Counted from the first letter of the stretch, positions 1 through 11,172 are shown. The stretch: DNA of 30,530 nt from Jimgerdemannia flammicorona (GCA_003990745.1 RBNI01000481.1:1-30530), one strand, 5' to 3'. Notes: generated from the letters alone by a model not told the origin. Translations and numbers: made by a program.

Positions 1-640
1 ATACTCATCTATCCTATATAAATACATTGATTCCACCCCCTATCCGATCCCCCTAGGGGGGCCCTCCCCCCCTACCCCTTCCCAATGAAAGACCACTTTG
101 TCCAACACAATCCCCACCCTCCCACCACTTTACTCACAGATCTTAGTTACCAAACTGCAATGTTGCCCCCCCAGAGGGCCCCAACCAACTCACCATCCAG
201 TTAGCAGATCCCCCAACAGCTCCTCCCACTGTACTACCTTCTCCTATAACCCCATCTGCTGCCCCTCCTCAAATACATAGAGCCAATGACCTGCCAGTCC
301 TACCCAAACTGCCAACACCCACCCTATAGTGAGCCAACTATCACTCACCCCCCCCCACTAGCCGGGATTTCAAGACATCCCAGTGGCCCCCCCCACCAAC
401 TGGCCTCTATACCACACTCAATCTATTTCTGATTACTACCCAAAAGTCCCCCAATACCTCACACTCTCCCAGCCAATATTCCGGCATCTGCACCAGACCC
501 CCAGCTAGCCCTACATTGTAACACTCCTCACACTCAAAACGGCCACCATCCACCAGATGCCCAGTGTGGAAATTCAACATGATATTCCTCCATAGCATCT
601 GCTACCATACCACCCAGTATTTGGGTGGAAGCCACCTTCA
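1..640. other. Cytosine-rich non-coding stretch with strong strand asymmetry
   Basis: No convincing gene is seen. The plus strand is very rich in C and poor in G between about 40 and 560, with several runs of seven or more C. One plus frame from about 190 to 327 is open and proline-rich, which could be a trace of a low-complexity Gag-like or host protein, but no motif is recognisable. The composition changes at about 640, where the integrase remnant begins. Confidence 0.4.
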
Positions 641-1735
641 CACCTCAGTGCATACAATAATACCATTCAATTATCTACTGGTCTTTTCCCTTTCTGGTTA
701 CTCTATAGTCAAGATCCTGAGACCCTTGCAAGTCTATTTTCTTTTAAAAAAAACAGTCAAATACAAGTCCCAACTACTAAGAACCTTATAGACAAAATAG
801 ATAAACTACTCAAGATTGCTACTACAAACCTTCAGAAGGCTCAACAGTATCAAGCCAAGTATGCTGATAAGAAATACTATAATATTACTTATACTATTGG
901 AGACTAAGTCCTACTGTCTACTGAGAACCTCAAGATACAATCTCAAGTCAACTGCTCTTCAAACAAGTTCCAATCTAAGTATATTGGACCTTTTGAGATT
1001 ACTGAACAAGTCTCTATATTCTCCTATCACCTCAAGCTATCTGAAATCATGAGAGTTACCTAGTCTTTCATGTATTACACCTCAAGACCTAGAACCAGTC
1101 ACTGCCTTACCCTGGTCAAATTCCTAAGCCTTCTACCCCTATGATTATTAAAGACCATATCAAGTATGATGCTGAGAAAATTCTTGACAAATGAATCTGC
1201 TACTATCATCCTGAATACCTAGTCAAGTGGATGGGTTACCCTAAATATATGCTACCTGGGAATAGTGCTCCCAAACAAATCAAATTGAGAGTCATTTAAA
1301 CTGAATCAAATTGGGGATTTTTCAATTGAATTGAGTTTGAATTGAATCAAATTTGAATCAAATTGAGGGTTCAATTTGAAACCTATTTTTAGATATGTAA
1401 TAACTCAACGAATACACGTCTAAATTCAATAATCTTTAGCTTGTTAGATTCCCCTATATAAGAGGAATCTAACAAGATAAAGATCATTAAATTTGGATGT
1501 ATATTCGTCAAGTTATTTAATTTCTAAAAATAGAGTTCAAATCAGACCTCAAATTGAATTGGACCTCAATTCAAATTTATTCGAATTGAATTGGGTCTCA
1601 ATTTGATTAGAAGTTTTCAAATCAAATCAAATTTGGGTCCAATTCAATTTAATTTGATTTGTTGGGAGCACTACTTGAGAACTACTGGTCAATCTCAAGA
1701 ACTCTCAAGATCTAGTTTAAGACTTCAAAACAAAA
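640..1735 (+). pseudogene. Ty3/gypsy integrase C-terminus and chromodomain remnant, split by a MITE
   Basis: This is the 3' end of a plus-strand Ty3/gypsy polyprotein. After a stretch like the end of the integrase core (NNTIQLSTGLFPF at about 648) come a helical linker and a GPF/Y-type module (KYIGPFEI, about 979-1002). A chromodomain follows (EYLVKWMGYP, about 1213-1245). The reading frame is broken by stops (for example TAA after IGD at about 904) and shifts. The chromodomain is cut after its ATWE motif by the insertion at 1263-1673 and resumes at about 1682 with VNLKNSQDL, which is the expected next segment. In chromoviruses the chromodomain directs integration toward marked chromatin. The two integrase/chromodomain remnants in the window differ in sequence, so this appears to be a different family from the large minus-strand element. 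Confidence 0.75.
1263..1673. mobile_element. Foldback hAT-like MITE, 411 bp, with 8-bp target duplication
   Basis: The ends are inverted copies (TAGTGCTCCCAA... and ...TTGGGAGCACTA), and most of the element is one long imperfect palindrome. The innermost arm is TTGTTAGATTCC facing GGAATCTAACAA around 1442-1477, and outer arms pair over much of the remaining length. The flanks CCTGGGAA (1255-1262) and CTTGAGAA (1674-1681) match in six of eight positions, both mismatches being transitions, which fits an old 8-bp target duplication. An 8-bp duplication and a TAG(T/G)-type terminus point to the hAT superfamily. No coding capacity is present, so it must have been moved by a transposase elsewhere. 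Superfamily assignment is an inference from the ends only. Confidence 0.8.
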
Positions 1736-2605
1736 TACATTGTCTAATCTCTGTAGTGACTTTCTTGGATTATCGATGACCTATGGCAAAGACCAGTACC
1801 TTATACATCGAAAGTTTACTTTGGGACTCTGGAACTAGCAGAATATTTAATGAACAAAAAGTCTATCAAAATGAAGCTACTAGCTGGGTTCAAACCTCTC
1901 CCAGTTGGATAGTTTGGTAATAGGCCCTCTGCCCTATATAAGGATGGCCAATCCTCACCAATACACCAATACAAGTGTAAGAAATTTTGGTTAAGTATAT
2001 CTAGTCTTATATTATCTAAGAACTCAATGAGAACATTAGTTCTTAAAGAAGAAGAGATATAACAATTTCACAGTCATATTTAGTCTTAGTATATTTTCAT
2101 ATCTTTTAGTTAGTCTTTTTTTGTTATTTCTTGAACATTCTACTATGTTCCACCACCTTCTACTTGCTTAGAAACCTTCTCTTGGTACCCAGACATTACT
2201 AGAACATTCTTGTCATTCCTTGGTGCTAAGTATCTTATCTTAGCTAGTCATAGAACCTTTTGGAACATTGTAGAATAGTATTAGTCAGTCTTGCCAAGAA
2301 CCTATTTCTTGGCATTTTTCTTTCTTTCCAAGATCCTTCTGGATCTTTCTTTCAGATCATGTATAAATATTCTTGTTCTCTTTCTGAATAAAGCTCAGAA
2401 TATTTTCTCTTAGAAATCCTTCAAGAATACTTGAACCTTTAAGTATCTCTTTGAGCTACTTTAGGCCAACTAGAACTTCCAGATTTAGCTGCTTCCTCTT
2501 AAAGAAACTAGAACTATTATAAGTATCATTTCTCCAAAAACTATATTATGAGTGTTGTCAGAAGGTTGTATAATCTGAATGTTATTAAAGAAAAGGTAGA
2601 GTTTG
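1736..2605 (+). other. Non-coding tail of the left remnant, possible LTR
   Basis: No gene is seen. The stretch follows the chromodomain remnant and holds a TATATAA box at 1935-1941 and an AATAAA polyadenylation signal at 2387-2392 in the same orientation. That spacing is what an LTR of the plus-strand element would show. I could not fix the LTR ends or find its partner copy, so the LTR reading is tentative. The stretch ends at GTTTG (2601-2605), the target site of the large minus-strand element, and its sequence would originally have continued at 17381. Confidence 0.35.
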
Positions 2606-4671
2606 AGTAAGAGAGTTGCTTTTTAGAGTAACTGTTACATAGTTCTGGAAGAGTTTTCTGGAAGTTCTGGATATTCTTAAAGACCATTTTCTTATGGTCA
2701 AGATCAATTTCATATGGAGTATATCCTCTATGCTTATTGATTTCAAGATAGGGTTGACGTCTCAACCAAAGTCCTTTTTCGGACTAGTTCTGGATGTTCA
2801 GGATTTTCTGTATTTTAGGAAGTTTAAGAAACTAAGACCAGCTTAGTTGAATTGGCATATTGCTGCAGACAATACTCAATTAGGAAATTTCATGATAGGT
2901 TAGAAGTGGGACCTAATGGGGAGCAGATTTACTTAAGAGTGGTTTGTGGGTTATTAAATAGGTTTATTCACTATTCATAATATTGCTATACTAGAGGTAG
3001 TTGTGTAAAGGAATATTGTGGGGAAGTGTTTGGAATGTTCTTGTATGTTCGAGTCTGAGATTCTGAGGTCTGGGAGAGGGGGTATTTATACTAGTGAGGG
3101 GCTATCTAGACTATGCTAGATATGGATATAGCACTAAGTGTCTTGCTGAGTTGGAATGTAGTCATATAGTATAAGTGTGATCTGATATGTCAAGAGATTG
3201 TCTAACTGCTGAGTCAGTTCACAGTTATGTTGTATAAGGCTAATCTAACTATACTATGACTGCTAAGCTATTTATAGATTTAGACACTATCTGGGTAGTC
3301 CTCGATGACATCACCATTGATGACATCATCTCTGATAAAGTAGTTGTCTAGGAAGAGTAGTTTGTAGATTACTTCTCCTTGTTCACTGAGGTAGTAATAC
3401 ATTGGGACTTTATTACCATCTTACAGAATTGTATCATCTGTCTTGTATACTAGATAAGGTATTGGTGGGTAAAGGAGGAATATATCATCTTCACTTTCAT
3501 CAGATTTACTGTCTGTATACCTTCTATAGGTTACAGCACTATGAGTCACAGGGTTGTAGTAAGCTAGTGGCTGTGGTTCATGTCGCTTGTACTCAGGTGG
3601 TGGAGTTGTTGGTTCAATCTCGAGGGTTGTCTGAAGGTACAGATTGTGTTCTCTGGTCTCTTCATTATAATTGAAGTAATTGGGGATAAATACAGATTAG
3701 TATTTATGCCAGTGGCCATTGTCCTAATAAGTCTTGTATGCTGTTATAAACTATTGTAAGTTCATTGGCAAGGTTGGCGGTGTGATCAGGGTTGGTAGAG
3801 ATCCTTGGCTTGAGGTCATGTTGGCATCAGAGGGATCATTGTCTTCTGCTTCATCTTCATCGAAGTGGATTATATGTATCATAGACATCCTTTATGGCAT
3901 ATCTGACTTGAGACATTTGCAGAATATAGTCATTCAGGTATGGGAAGGTTCTGTCTGTGGTTTCAATGTACTCAAGGTACTTGTAGTTGAGTTCTTATAT
4001 CATATCATCGATTTGGCCATAAGACAGGGTAGCAACCATTTCGGTGGTAGTAACTTAGAGGCAGAGAATAACAGTGCTGTACTTATAGAAGAGTTCTTAA
4101 TGTTTGTAGGTGATGAGCTTCTGATGTTGAGACATCTGGGTAATGTCTGTATCATGGTGGTGTTCAATCATGTCTTCTAGGAGGTGGCTGATCTGGTAGT
4201 AGCTTGAGATTTGTCCAATTCAGTAGACCTTGTTGAGCATGTTCAGGACATTCCATTGGGCTTCTATGAAGTAGAGAGGTGCTAGGCTATGGATATTCAT
4301 AAGGGGCAGAGAGGGTGTGGCTCAGTTGACAATGGTATTTCAAATGTCAGCGCAGATGTAGTTGTAGATCTCAGTAGTTATATTTGTGTGTATTTGGAAG
4401 TTGTGGTTGTTATTTGTTTTGGTTCTCTGCTTTGACACATCTCGGTGCTTGGTATATATGCATTTGGTCCTGATTGGTAAGATTCTATTTGTGTAAATCT
4501 TATGTTCCGTGACTTCATATTGACTCAGCTTTATGTGCTGTGACTTCAGTTTGACTCAGCTTCATGATCATGCAGGTGATTTTTAGATTTGTTCAGAGGT
4601 CATGTGTGATTTTGGTGGCTTGTTTAGAGGGTGACATGTGATTTCTGTGGCTTACAGGTTGTGTGCTTACA
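2606..4671 (-). repeat. 3' LTR of the large retrotransposon (2066 bp)
   Basis: In the element's sense the LTR starts at 4671 with TGTAAGC, directly after the polypurine tract, and ends at 2606. It matches the interrupted 5' LTR over its whole length. It contains two TGACTCA sites (4521-4527 and 4552-4558), a TATA-type box near 4448, a decayed copy of the LTR reading frame (4381-3280) and an AATAAA signal (complement of 2963-2968). At about 2 kb it is far longer than the few hundred bases usual for fungal Ty3 LTRs. Confidence 0.92.
3280..4381 (-). pseudogene. LTR-borne reading frame, copy in the 3' LTR
   Basis: This is the counterpart of the frame described at 14574-15671. The start codon has changed from ATG to ATA, the span is not a multiple of three compared with the 1098-nt copy, and the tryptophan codon near the C-terminus reads TAA. 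Large parts stay alignable, including YLQTTLEIEPTTPPPEY with its PPxY motif, the YRRY motif and the final stop TAA at 3282-3280. Codon 42 reads CAA here but TGA in the other three copies. Confidence 0.75.
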
Positions 4672-4685
4672 ACTCTCCCCTTCTT
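4672..4685 (-). other. Polypurine tract of the large retrotransposon
   Basis: On the minus strand the 14 bases AAGAAGGGGAGAGT lie directly against the start of the 3' LTR. An all-purine tract at exactly this place primes plus-strand DNA synthesis in LTR retroelements, and it confirms both the LTR boundary and the orientation. Confidence 0.85.
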
Positions 4686-5099
4686 AGCTTTCAACATCCT
4701 CATCAGGGTCTTCTAATTTTGTTCTAGTGTTATTATACCATTTGGGAGATCAAAAGTCCAGTAAAGTCCATTTTTTCAAAAAGTAGCATGCTTGTAGTAC
4801 AGTTGCCTAATATGTTGGATTCATACATTAAAGGGTCATGTGTTCAATACCATATGCTAGAAGTGATTCTGACATTATTTACTGCTAGAGAATTTCCTCT
4901 AAGGAATCTTCTTAAATATCTATACCTCATTTCCCACCAGTGGTACAGGGAGAATAGGCTGGCTTTCAGTTTTGCTATTTTTCTAAAAGGTTGGTATTCT
5001 TTTGTTTTGACTTGCTGAGTTCTTGATTTGGTTCATGATAATTATAATGTTCAGGAGGGTAATATATAGTATATACTGATAGGTATCAGAGTAGTCACT

Positions 5100-6560
5100 T
5101 TTAGTTGTTCAAGGAATCATATTCCTGAACTAAGTCAGTAGCATTCTAGAGATTAGTCTTGGATTCCTATGTTGCATCATAAATTGGGTAACCTTTCCAT
5201 TTGATAAGGTACTTAGGGTGGTTCTTGTGTCCACGTTTGTTGAGGATTTATTCAACTTAATATTCTTTCTGGTCATTAATAATGACAGGTGCAGGTGGTT
5301 CTGTAATTTGGTTTGGGAATAGTTCATCATTGTTGTCATTGTATTGCTTGAGACATTGGACATTAAAGACTGGGTAGACCTTAATAGTGTCTGGTAGTGC
5401 AAATTTGTAGGAGGTTGGAGAGACTTATGCAATAACTTCAAATGGTCTAATGGACTTGCTGTTCAGCTTTGTAGATGGCCTGTGCTTGAGGTTGTCAACT
5501 TGGTATCCTCAGATGTCTAGTAGAACTTTTTCTCCAATATCAAAGGTTTCTTCTTAGTGGTGTTGATTAACATACTGTGGCTATTGTTCTTGAGCTCATG
5601 ATAAATTCTCGATGGCAATCTGGCTTAGATTATGCATTTGGAACAGGAATTCTTCAATAGCTTCGACTATAGAGGGTTCATCAGTAGTTCAGATAAATAT
5701 CAGAGGAGTGTTTGGATTTTGTCCTGTATTGGCGAAGAATAGGGTCATTCTAAGAGAGGCTTGTTTGCTGATATTGTAGGCAAACTCGACTGCAGTGAGG
5801 TATTCGTGCCAATCATCTTACCTGTAGGAAACATAGTTCCTTAGCATTTGTTCCAGAGTTTGGTTCATCCTTTCAGTTTGGCCATCAGTTTCAGGGTAAA
5901 AGGCTGTAGATAGTGCAATTTTTGTTCCAAGGTGTGCATGGAGGGCTTTCCAAAAATGACTGGTGAACTTTGGATCTCAGTCACTAACAATGATCTTAGG
6001 AAGACTATGATAGCGGAAAATGTTGTCAAACAAGAGTATAGCTATATCTGGTGCTGTTATGGTAGTGGTAGTTGGTACAAAGTGGCTTGTTTGCTGAGAT
6101 AGTCCACAAAGACAATAATTGCATCTTTCCCATTCTTAGTTCAGGGTAGTTGTACAATGAAGTCCATAGAAATTTGTTTCCAATTAGCAGATGGTACTGG
6201 AATAGGGTGGAGTAGACTAGGTTTTGCTAGTGTTGAGGACTTATTATGTTGGCAGGCATTATAGGAAGTGATGTAGATCTTTAGCTAATCTGCCATGCAG
6301 GGCCAATAGAAGTTTTGGAAAATAACTTCATAGCATTTGTCAAATTCTAAATGTCCGGCTGTAGGGGCATCATAATATTCAAATAGGATAGTCCTTTAGA
6401 GGTCTTGGTTATTTGAAATATACAATCTATCCTTATAGTAGATAGTATTGTCCTTGAGTTGATATTGATTGTACTAGGTATACTTATCAGCATCATTATT
6501 GTTCAGGATTTCTTGGAGTGCTTGAGCTTTTTTATCATCAGTATATGCAGTAATAATTTG
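5100..6560 (-). pseudogene. Integrase with C-terminal chromodomain (broken)
   Basis: The integrase domain joins retrotransposon cDNA to the host genome. In order on the minus strand one reads a zinc-binding region (FYWPCMAD then ACQHNK, near 6320-6260, with the first of the two cysteines replaced by tyrosine), the catalytic core start WKQISMDFIV with the first Asp (about 6185), the second Asp in SD-stop-DPKFTS (about 5985), and the Glu in [12 protein letters not shown] (about 5875). A GPF/Y-like module (SIRPFEVIA, about 5440) and a chromodomain (HPKYLIKWKGYP, about 5220-5180) follow. Several in-frame stops interrupt it, for instance at the Arg codon of the SDR motif. All three acidic catalytic residues are still readable. 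The core and chromodomain are clear, while the exact start and end are approximate. Confidence 0.88.
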
Positions 6561-6599
6561 TTCCATGATGGAGTTTGTAACCAAGGTGAGAGTTTGGAT

Positions 6600-7880
6600 A
6601 ACTTCTTTGATTAGTGATCTGGAGATTGCATCAGCAACAATATTTTCCTTGCCAGAGTGATACTGGATTTCATAGTCAAAGTTGGTGAGGACTTTTATCC
6701 ATCTGGCTTACTTTTGAGAAAGGGTAGCCTGTGTCTTGATATTGACTAATGACTTATAGTCAGTCAATATAGTAAAGTGTGCTCCTTCTAGGTAGGGTTG
6801 CTATTTGATCAGAGTGTCTACAATAGCTAACATTTCCTTCTCATGAGTTGCATAGTTGATTTCAGTATCATTGAACTTGTGAGAGTGATAGGCCACAGGG
6901 TGTTCTTCTTGTATAAGCACTGCTCCAAGAGCTAGATCAGAGGCATCGGTAGTAACTTCATATGGTAGAGCAGGGTTTGTCGCTTGAAGTACTGAAGTGG
7001 TTATCAAGGTATCTTTCAGTACTTGAAAGGCTGTATCTTGTTTGGATCCCTAATTTATAAGATTGTTGAAGTCTTTCTCTTGTTTCATGGTTCAGAGCTG
7101 TTCTCCTTTCTTGTTGTGCTTAGTCATTTGGATAAGAGTGGTAGTGATTTTAGTGAAGTTGACAACAAATTGTCTGTAATAGTTTGCTAATCCCAGGAAT
7201 AACTGTAAGTCTTTCAACTTCTTTGGTCTGGGCCAATTCTTGATTGTGGAGATTTTGCTGGGATCCACTTTGATTCCATTCAGTGTGATAATGTATCCAA
7301 GGAATTGAATTTCCTTCAGAAGAAATTCACACTTGCTGAGTTTTGCAAAGAGTCAGTTTTCTCAGAGTTTCAGTAGTACTAGTTCAAGATGTTTGAGGTG
7401 TTCCTCCAGGGTTTTGCTGAAGACTAGGATGTTGTCGATATAGACAATAACAAATTTGTCCAGGTATGGGTGCAGGATAGTATTCATCAGGGTCTGGAAG
7501 ATTACAGGAGCATTAGTTAGACCAAAGAGCATAATCAGGAATTTGAAGTATCCATAGCAGGTTCGGAAGGCTGTCTTGTAGATATCTTCTTCTTTCATGG
7601 CAATTTGCCAGTAACTATTTCACAGGTCAAAAGAGCTCATAAATTGTGGGTTGGTAAGCCTGTTGAATATTTCATCAATTCTGGATAGTGGGCAACAGTT
7701 TTTGATAGTCTGTTTATTGAGGTCTTGGTAATCAATATACATTTGCAGGTCTCCTCCTTTCTTTACAATAAAGAGGACTGGTGCACCATAGGATGATACA
7801 CTGGGCCTGATGAATTCTTGTTCTAGGAGTTCATCAATTTCTTTCTTAAGTGTATCAATTTCTCTCGGTGACATGTGGTA
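6600..7880 (-). pseudogene. Reverse transcriptase and RNase H (broken)
   Basis: RT copies the element's RNA into DNA and RNase H removes the RNA strand. The RT begins near 7874 (SPREIDTLKKEIDELLEQ), followed by SSYGAPVLFIVKK, DYQDLNKQT and FMSSFDL. A stop interrupts the expected R-x-GYWQ motif, and the frame resumes with YWQIAMKEEDIYKTAFRT and FLIMLFGLTNAP. The catalytic YxDD box reads YIDN (Asn codon at 7433-7431), a G-to-A change on the coding strand that should abolish polymerase activity. RNase H follows, with TTDASDLALGAVL (about 6950), THEKEMLAIV and ILTDYKSL, where the usual TDHKSL has His changed to Tyr. The remaining open pieces are 7874-7620, 7598-7362 and 7007-6801. Confidence 0.92.
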
Positions 7881-8179
7881 GATTGACTTGAAGGCTGGCT
7901 TGGCATCTGAAATAGTCTTGATGACATGGTCTACTGCTTATTTAGGAGGTAGGCCTTTTAGAAGTTTCTTTGGGAATATGTCTCTGAATTTCTGGAGTAG
8001 TGGTCTGATATGGCTGTCAACTTTGGAAAAGTCTTCTTCAGAGTTCTCAGGTTCTCCTTTGGATAGGCAGATGGAGATGGCGAAGAGAGGGTATTTCTTG
8101 GCTAATTTTTGAGTTGTAGCTTGTTGATATATATGATCTTTGGTCCAGAGTCACTAGAGTTGAGTGGGTCCTTTTCATC

Positions 8180-8520
8180 TTATAGCTTGAAGTTGTAGCA
8201 TCCTTTCTTGATGGTCAGAGAATGGTTTACCCAATTGATCATGAGGTTCTCTTGTTTTAGCCATGGAGTCCCAAGGATGATTTTGTTATCAGGAAGTGAT
8301 ATGATTTGGAGGGTAATATGTACTTGATAGTCACCAATTCGGAAGGGTAGGTTGTGGACTTTCTTGCTAATGATATGTGAGATTCTATCAGCTGTGACAA
8401 CTGCTTGAGTTTGTTGTACCGGGGAGGTGAAGACCTTGAGTCTGTTGGCTGTTTCTTTATTGATGAAGTTGCCTGAGGCACTACTGTCTATCATAATCTT
8501 GACAGGTGCTCAGTTGACAA
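8180..8520 (-). pseudogene. Aspartic protease of the retrotransposon, active site mutated
   Basis: The retropepsin-like domain would cut the Gag-Pol polyprotein. The open frame from 8494 to 8180 starts IDSSASGNFI, where the family has D-S/T-G. The glycine next to the catalytic Asp is now Ser (GGT or GGC to AGT), which should impair catalysis. The second hallmark, IILGTPWL, is intact near 8265, followed by the usual aromatic/hydrophobic tail (INWVNHSLTI). About 104 residues fits a retroelement protease monomer. It sits between the dUTPase and RT segments. Confidence 0.85.
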
Positions 8521-8785
8521 AAGCTTGAAGTATAAGCAGTTTGTCTGATCCAATAGTAGTAATCTTAGTTGTAGGAGCTTTTCTTCTATTGGTTCTTCTT
8601 TGAGCCAGTTCATTGATACAAGAGAAGCAGTCATCAATCATTTGGAAAGAGTATATTCCAATACCATGGGGGCATCAGCCACTTAGTATATATCTATCTT
8701 TGATTTTCTTATAGAATTGTTCTTCCTTATTCGTGGTAGGTTGGGCTGGAGCCTTTGTTGATGAACTAAATATTTTGGATCCTTA

Positions 8786-9117
8786 GATGGTAGGTAGTAG
8801 TTCAGGGACTTTCTTGACTGTCAGGTTTGATTTGATTTTTTTGAATAGGATCTGGGTAATGCAGAAATCAATAGGGATCTTAAAGGGTATCCAACTATGG
8901 TTTCAGATGAGAACAATAATTTCGCCTATATAATCCTCATCAATGACTCCTCTTTCTACTGAGAGTCCTTTCAATGCTAGACTGCTGCGACAGCATATTC
9001 TTCCAACATATCCTTCAGGGATTTGGATACTGATTCCTATATAGACTTACTTGACTTCTCGATTAGAGACTATAGCTTCTTCAACTATATACAGGTTATA
9101 TCCAGCTGCTTTTTAAC
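8786..9117 (-). pseudogene. dUTPase domain inside the retrotransposon polyprotein (broken)
   Basis: On the minus strand, four trimeric-dUTPase motifs appear in order. Motif I is AAGYNLY (normally AGYDL), near 9098. Motif II is GRICCRSSLALKGL, with the RSS signature intact, near 9005. Motif III is GVIDEDYIGEI, with the catalytic Asp present, near 8955. Motif IV, degenerate, is FCITQIL, near 8865. dUTPase hydrolyses dUTP to dUMP and so limits uracil in newly made cDNA. It lies between the zinc knuckle of gag and the protease. In-frame stops (before motif I, after REVK and after IVLI) show decay. The motif order makes the family call firm. Whether it was a separate ORF or fused in frame with gag or pol cannot be told. 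Confidence 0.85.
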
Positions 9118-9199
9118 TTCCTTTAGTTGGGGTCTTGGCAGTTTGTCTTAACTTGAAAAAGTCTAGTGTTCTGGTGGTCAGGTTATTGAGGTGGTATAG

Positions 9200-11155
9200 A
9201 GTAGTAACAGTTGCTCATGTTGCTGTTTGGAGTTTTCAGTTAGGGCAGACACTGGCCATATATCCTGTCTTTTAGCAGTAGAAGCATGCTCCACTTCTTC
9301 AAAGCTCATTCCTTTGTTCTTCAGTGAGTTTCTTGAAGATACTCAGCTGGGTGGGTTCATGATTTCTGGGTGTCCATAAGATAGATATAAAGGGAGCTCA
9401 GGATGCTTCATGTTTGGGTTCCTCTTTCTTGGTCCAAGTCTTTTCCTTATTATTAAATTGTCTTTGGGGCAGAATTGGTCCAGCTGTTAGGATTTGCTTG
9501 ACTATAGTCTTGATTCTTGCCAGGTACTATTGTTGGTGATTACAACTAACTGGGTGGCTTTGTTCTCAGATTTTTCTAGTAAGCCATTCAGGTAGGGCAT
9601 CGAATAAATGGTCTACTCTTGTACCATTTCATGCTTCATTATTGGTAATATATCCTAGGCCAACAGTGTTCAGGAGTGATTCAAGTTTTGTACAGAAGGT
9701 TTCAAATTCTTCTTTGCTATGTATATTGAATTTGAGGTTGCAGAGTTTTACTTGAGATTCAGCAATTATGATTTCACTGTGGTATTGAGCAATCATGAGT
9801 TGTTTGAGTCCAGGGGCTGCAGGATGGGCTCTATATCCTGGGGAATTATTTGCTATATTCTGAGCAACTACTGCAGGTTGGGTGTCCCATGTGAGGAGTT
9901 TTTCAGAAAGAGTTCACCACCATTCTTCAGTGAGTCCTCGAAAGAATATAACAACTCAGCAGACATAGGCTGTAGTGGTAGCAAAGAGTTGTTCCAGAGT
10001 GTGGTCTTGATTATTTGTTAGAACATGGTCAGCAACTTGCTCATTGGTCCATTAATTGGCTTCAAAGTTGGTATCAACTATACTAATGAAGCTTTGGACT
10101 TCTTGTGTAATACTATTGAAGGTAGGTAGACTCAGATTTTTGGTAGGTCAGGTCTGTTCAGCTAAGGCAGTAATAGTTGCTACCATTATGGCTACCTGGG
10201 CTGTAAGGTCTAGAATCTGTTGGTTTGCTATATTGTTTACTGGAGACAGTTAGACTGTTGGTAGTGGTGTTACTGGTATTACTTGAGGTACTAGTGCAGA
10301 GTATGAGGGTATTCTTTAGGTCTATGTAAGTTGCTGGAGTAATAGTTGTGGGTCTGGAGTAAGGGCTCAATAGATAGCTGTTTGTTGCTGTGTAGATGTG
10401 TTTTGTCCTAATGGAAGTGTATCTCCTTTGGTGGTGTATCTGGGATCGAATTCACTGAGATACTCCTTCTCCTCTTTGGTTTGGTCCCCATGTAATTGAG
10501 TTTGCTTGGCATCAAAGTAGACTGAATTAGTTATATATCTGATTTCAGATAGACTTAATTCAAAGTCAAGTTCTGGTTCAGTATTGGTTTCAGGTTCAGG
10601 TAGAGCTATAGCTGGGCCTGCTTCTGGTTTAGCATCAGGTTGTTGATGAAGGGTTTCTCTTGCTTCTTCTTTAAGAATATGGCAGACCTTGCTGTTTTGG
10701 AATCAGTAGTATAACATAGTCTTAGTTCTGGTATGGTGAAAGTTGGTAGAGTTGAGCCACTTGGCTATAGAGGCTTAGGCTTCATAAGGGACTAAGGCTA
10801 GAAAGACTGCTGCTGGTTGTCCTAGATTGCTCAGATTTGTAGAGCTAACAAAACTCTTATTGAGAAGAGTAAAGAAGGCTTCAATAAGATCTTCTTCATC
10901 TTGACTTGCTGGGTATAGAGCAAGGAGTTTGGTGAATAGGGTTTCACCTATTTGCTGGTTTAATTAGAGTACTTTTTTCTTTGAATGAAGTTTGTCTCAC
11001 TTATTGCAGGTGTGGAGGTCAAATTGTCCTTATACCTCAGGTTCAATTCTCTCCAGATTGTCAGATAGTTTAGGATAAATTCCAGTTCAGAGGTTGGGCT
11101 TTATACCAACTTGTAGAAATTTGCAGAAGGGTTTGTAGCAGGGTGAGGAAGCATC
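9200..11155 (-). pseudogene. Gag with CCHC zinc knuckle (broken)
   Basis: Gag forms the particle that packages the element's RNA. A first ATG at 11155 (MLPHPATNPSANF) lies about 40 bases after the LTR end, but its frame soon closes. A coherent helical Gag-like region follows (for example LNQQIGETLFTKLLALYPAS near 10960), then a Pro/Glu-rich linker near 10600. A second conserved block includes EEFETFCTKLESLLNTVG near 9700. The zinc knuckle at 9286-9245 reads C-x2-C-x4-Y-x4-C: the histidine is now Tyr (CAT to TAT) and one spacer codon is a stop. Many stops break the frame. The identity rests on the knuckle, the position before dUTPase and protease, and the general Gag-like layout. Confidence 0.75.
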
Positions 11156-11172
11156 TTGAAGCAGAATTGGAT

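Noticed and set aside
3734..4180. 148-codon plus-strand open frame
   Set aside because: It is antisense to the LTR-borne frame, whose minus-strand copies share start, stop and motifs. The plus frame has no motif of its own.
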